Below are positions 63,307-64,000 of a DNA stretch of 64,000 nt, piece by piece. The translations under genes and the position numbers were made by a program. The notes under the pieces are model-generated. The model made no database searches, had not been told where the DNA came from, and was given only the letters and a program-made list of their open reading frames with translations. Each line of letters begins with the position of its first letter. Positions within the stretch are counted from its first letter, which is position 1. The DNA is taken from positions 1 to 64,000 of the forward strand of contig JAVYIG010006783.1 of assembly GCA_035222895.1 (NCBI GenBank), given 5' to 3'. This DNA comes from Strongylocentrotus droebachiensis. Lineage: Eukaryota; Echinodermata; Echinoidea; Camarodonta; Strongylocentrotidae.

Positions 63307-64000
63307 TTTTGTTTTTCCAAATTTTCTTTTTTTTAATTTCAAATTACAATTTTGTTTGTTCATAATAACAGTTCAATTAATTGTTTCATGTACGGTTCAT
63401 AAATTACGAACGTATTACAAAATTGAATGAAATGACTTAAACAACCCCCACATTCACATTCCTAGCATGTTATTTACGCAGTGCAACGGTGCCTATCAAT
63501 TGTCATAATTATTCATTTCTTCTTGATTGCCATTCTTTGTTATTGTATGCATGCAGTTTCTCTTTAAACTGTAGATGAATATCACAGCCAAATGCGCAGA
63601 AGTTTGAAGTTGGACGATATGCAACACGGTGCCATCTTGATTGCGTCTAAGCACAAATTGGGAAAACATATGTTTATTATCGAAGGAGTTTCTACGTTGA
63701 CAACGTTCTTTTGGAATTTATATTACAACGGTTAGAATAGAAGTTGACGACTAGCTTGGGTGAGATTATATTGTGTGTCGCTTTGATGGCGAATGAACAA
63801 TGTGGGATTTTAAACACGGAAGTGAGATCAAAATGTAAATGAGAAGAAACGAGTGTAGTTGGGTAGACTATGTGTTTTGGGGTGTATTACTAGATTTATG
63901 AGCGGGAGCGTTACATAGGCAAAGAGGAGGAGAAAAGAAGGTGATATATTTTTTGATGTGAATGAAGCGGAATGAAGCATTATATTTTACTTTTATTTTC
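61021..64000. other. downstream flank without recognised gene
   Basis: 61407-61553 and 62660-62795 are a direct repeat (AACAGAATCCCAAACAT, CATTAATTGTTAAT, AGGATATCACA). A (CA)n run lies at 63276-63304. A GC-richer patch GCGCGCGGCGGTTAACCGCC is near 62284. No ORF has family support. Confidence 0.55.
63276..63304. repeat. CA microsatellite
   Basis: Uninterrupted (CA)n run. Confidence 0.9.

Overview
The window looks like intron-rich, transposon-rich animal nuclear DNA. It is AT-rich, has short GT-AG exons separated by long introns, and carries LINE and Penelope-type retroelements, many MITEs and long satellites. The gene content (a death-domain protein with LRR-like sequence) and the style of dispersed repeats suggest a marine invertebrate deuterostome, most likely an echinoderm. 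That assignment is inference; no species-diagnostic sequence was recognised.

One gene on the + strand dominates and spans about 52 kb (start codon 8412, stop codon 60448-60450). I assembled 15 coding exons from splice sites and reading frame. All junction phases agree and the joined CDS is 2580 nt (859 residues). The predicted protein has a disordered N-terminus built from very short phase 0-0 exons (8412-38701), a linker exon (40704-40788), a large exon of 1131 nt with leucine-rich-repeat-like sequence (43755-44885), an acidic exon (48445-48576), three exons of unassigned, probably folded sequence (50987-57169), a Ser/Thr/Gln-rich linker (58755-58827) and a C-terminal death domain (60162-60450). 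The LRR-then-death order recalls PIDD1-like adaptors, but no NACHT domain and no clear ZU5/UPA domain is visible.

Region by region. 1-6240: non-genic, with a 1.6 kb direct duplication around a low-complexity spacer, then a CT-rich element with terminal inverted repeats. 6240-8390: GGATCC-ended poly-G/poly-C elements upstream of the start. 8391-19110: first exons, a nested palindromic transposon cluster (9.7-14.6 kb), a 44-bp satellite (14.9-17.4 kb) and a tandem array of duplicated mini-exon modules. 19111-38101: a 19 kb intron holding a TTAA-flanked MITE, a hAT-like element with an 8-bp target duplication, pyrimidine-rich satellite blocks and two head-to-head LINE fragments. 38102-60450: the remaining exons, with further MITEs, tandem repeats, duplicated intron blocks and a Penelope GIY-YIG fragment. 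60451-64000: 3' UTR candidate and flank without recognised genes.

The most notable features are the N-terminal mini-exon array, which grew by exon-plus-intron duplication in units that preserve frame, and a recent 167-bp tandem duplication of the death-domain exon's 5' half, which creates a decoy exon that would end the protein before the death fold is complete.
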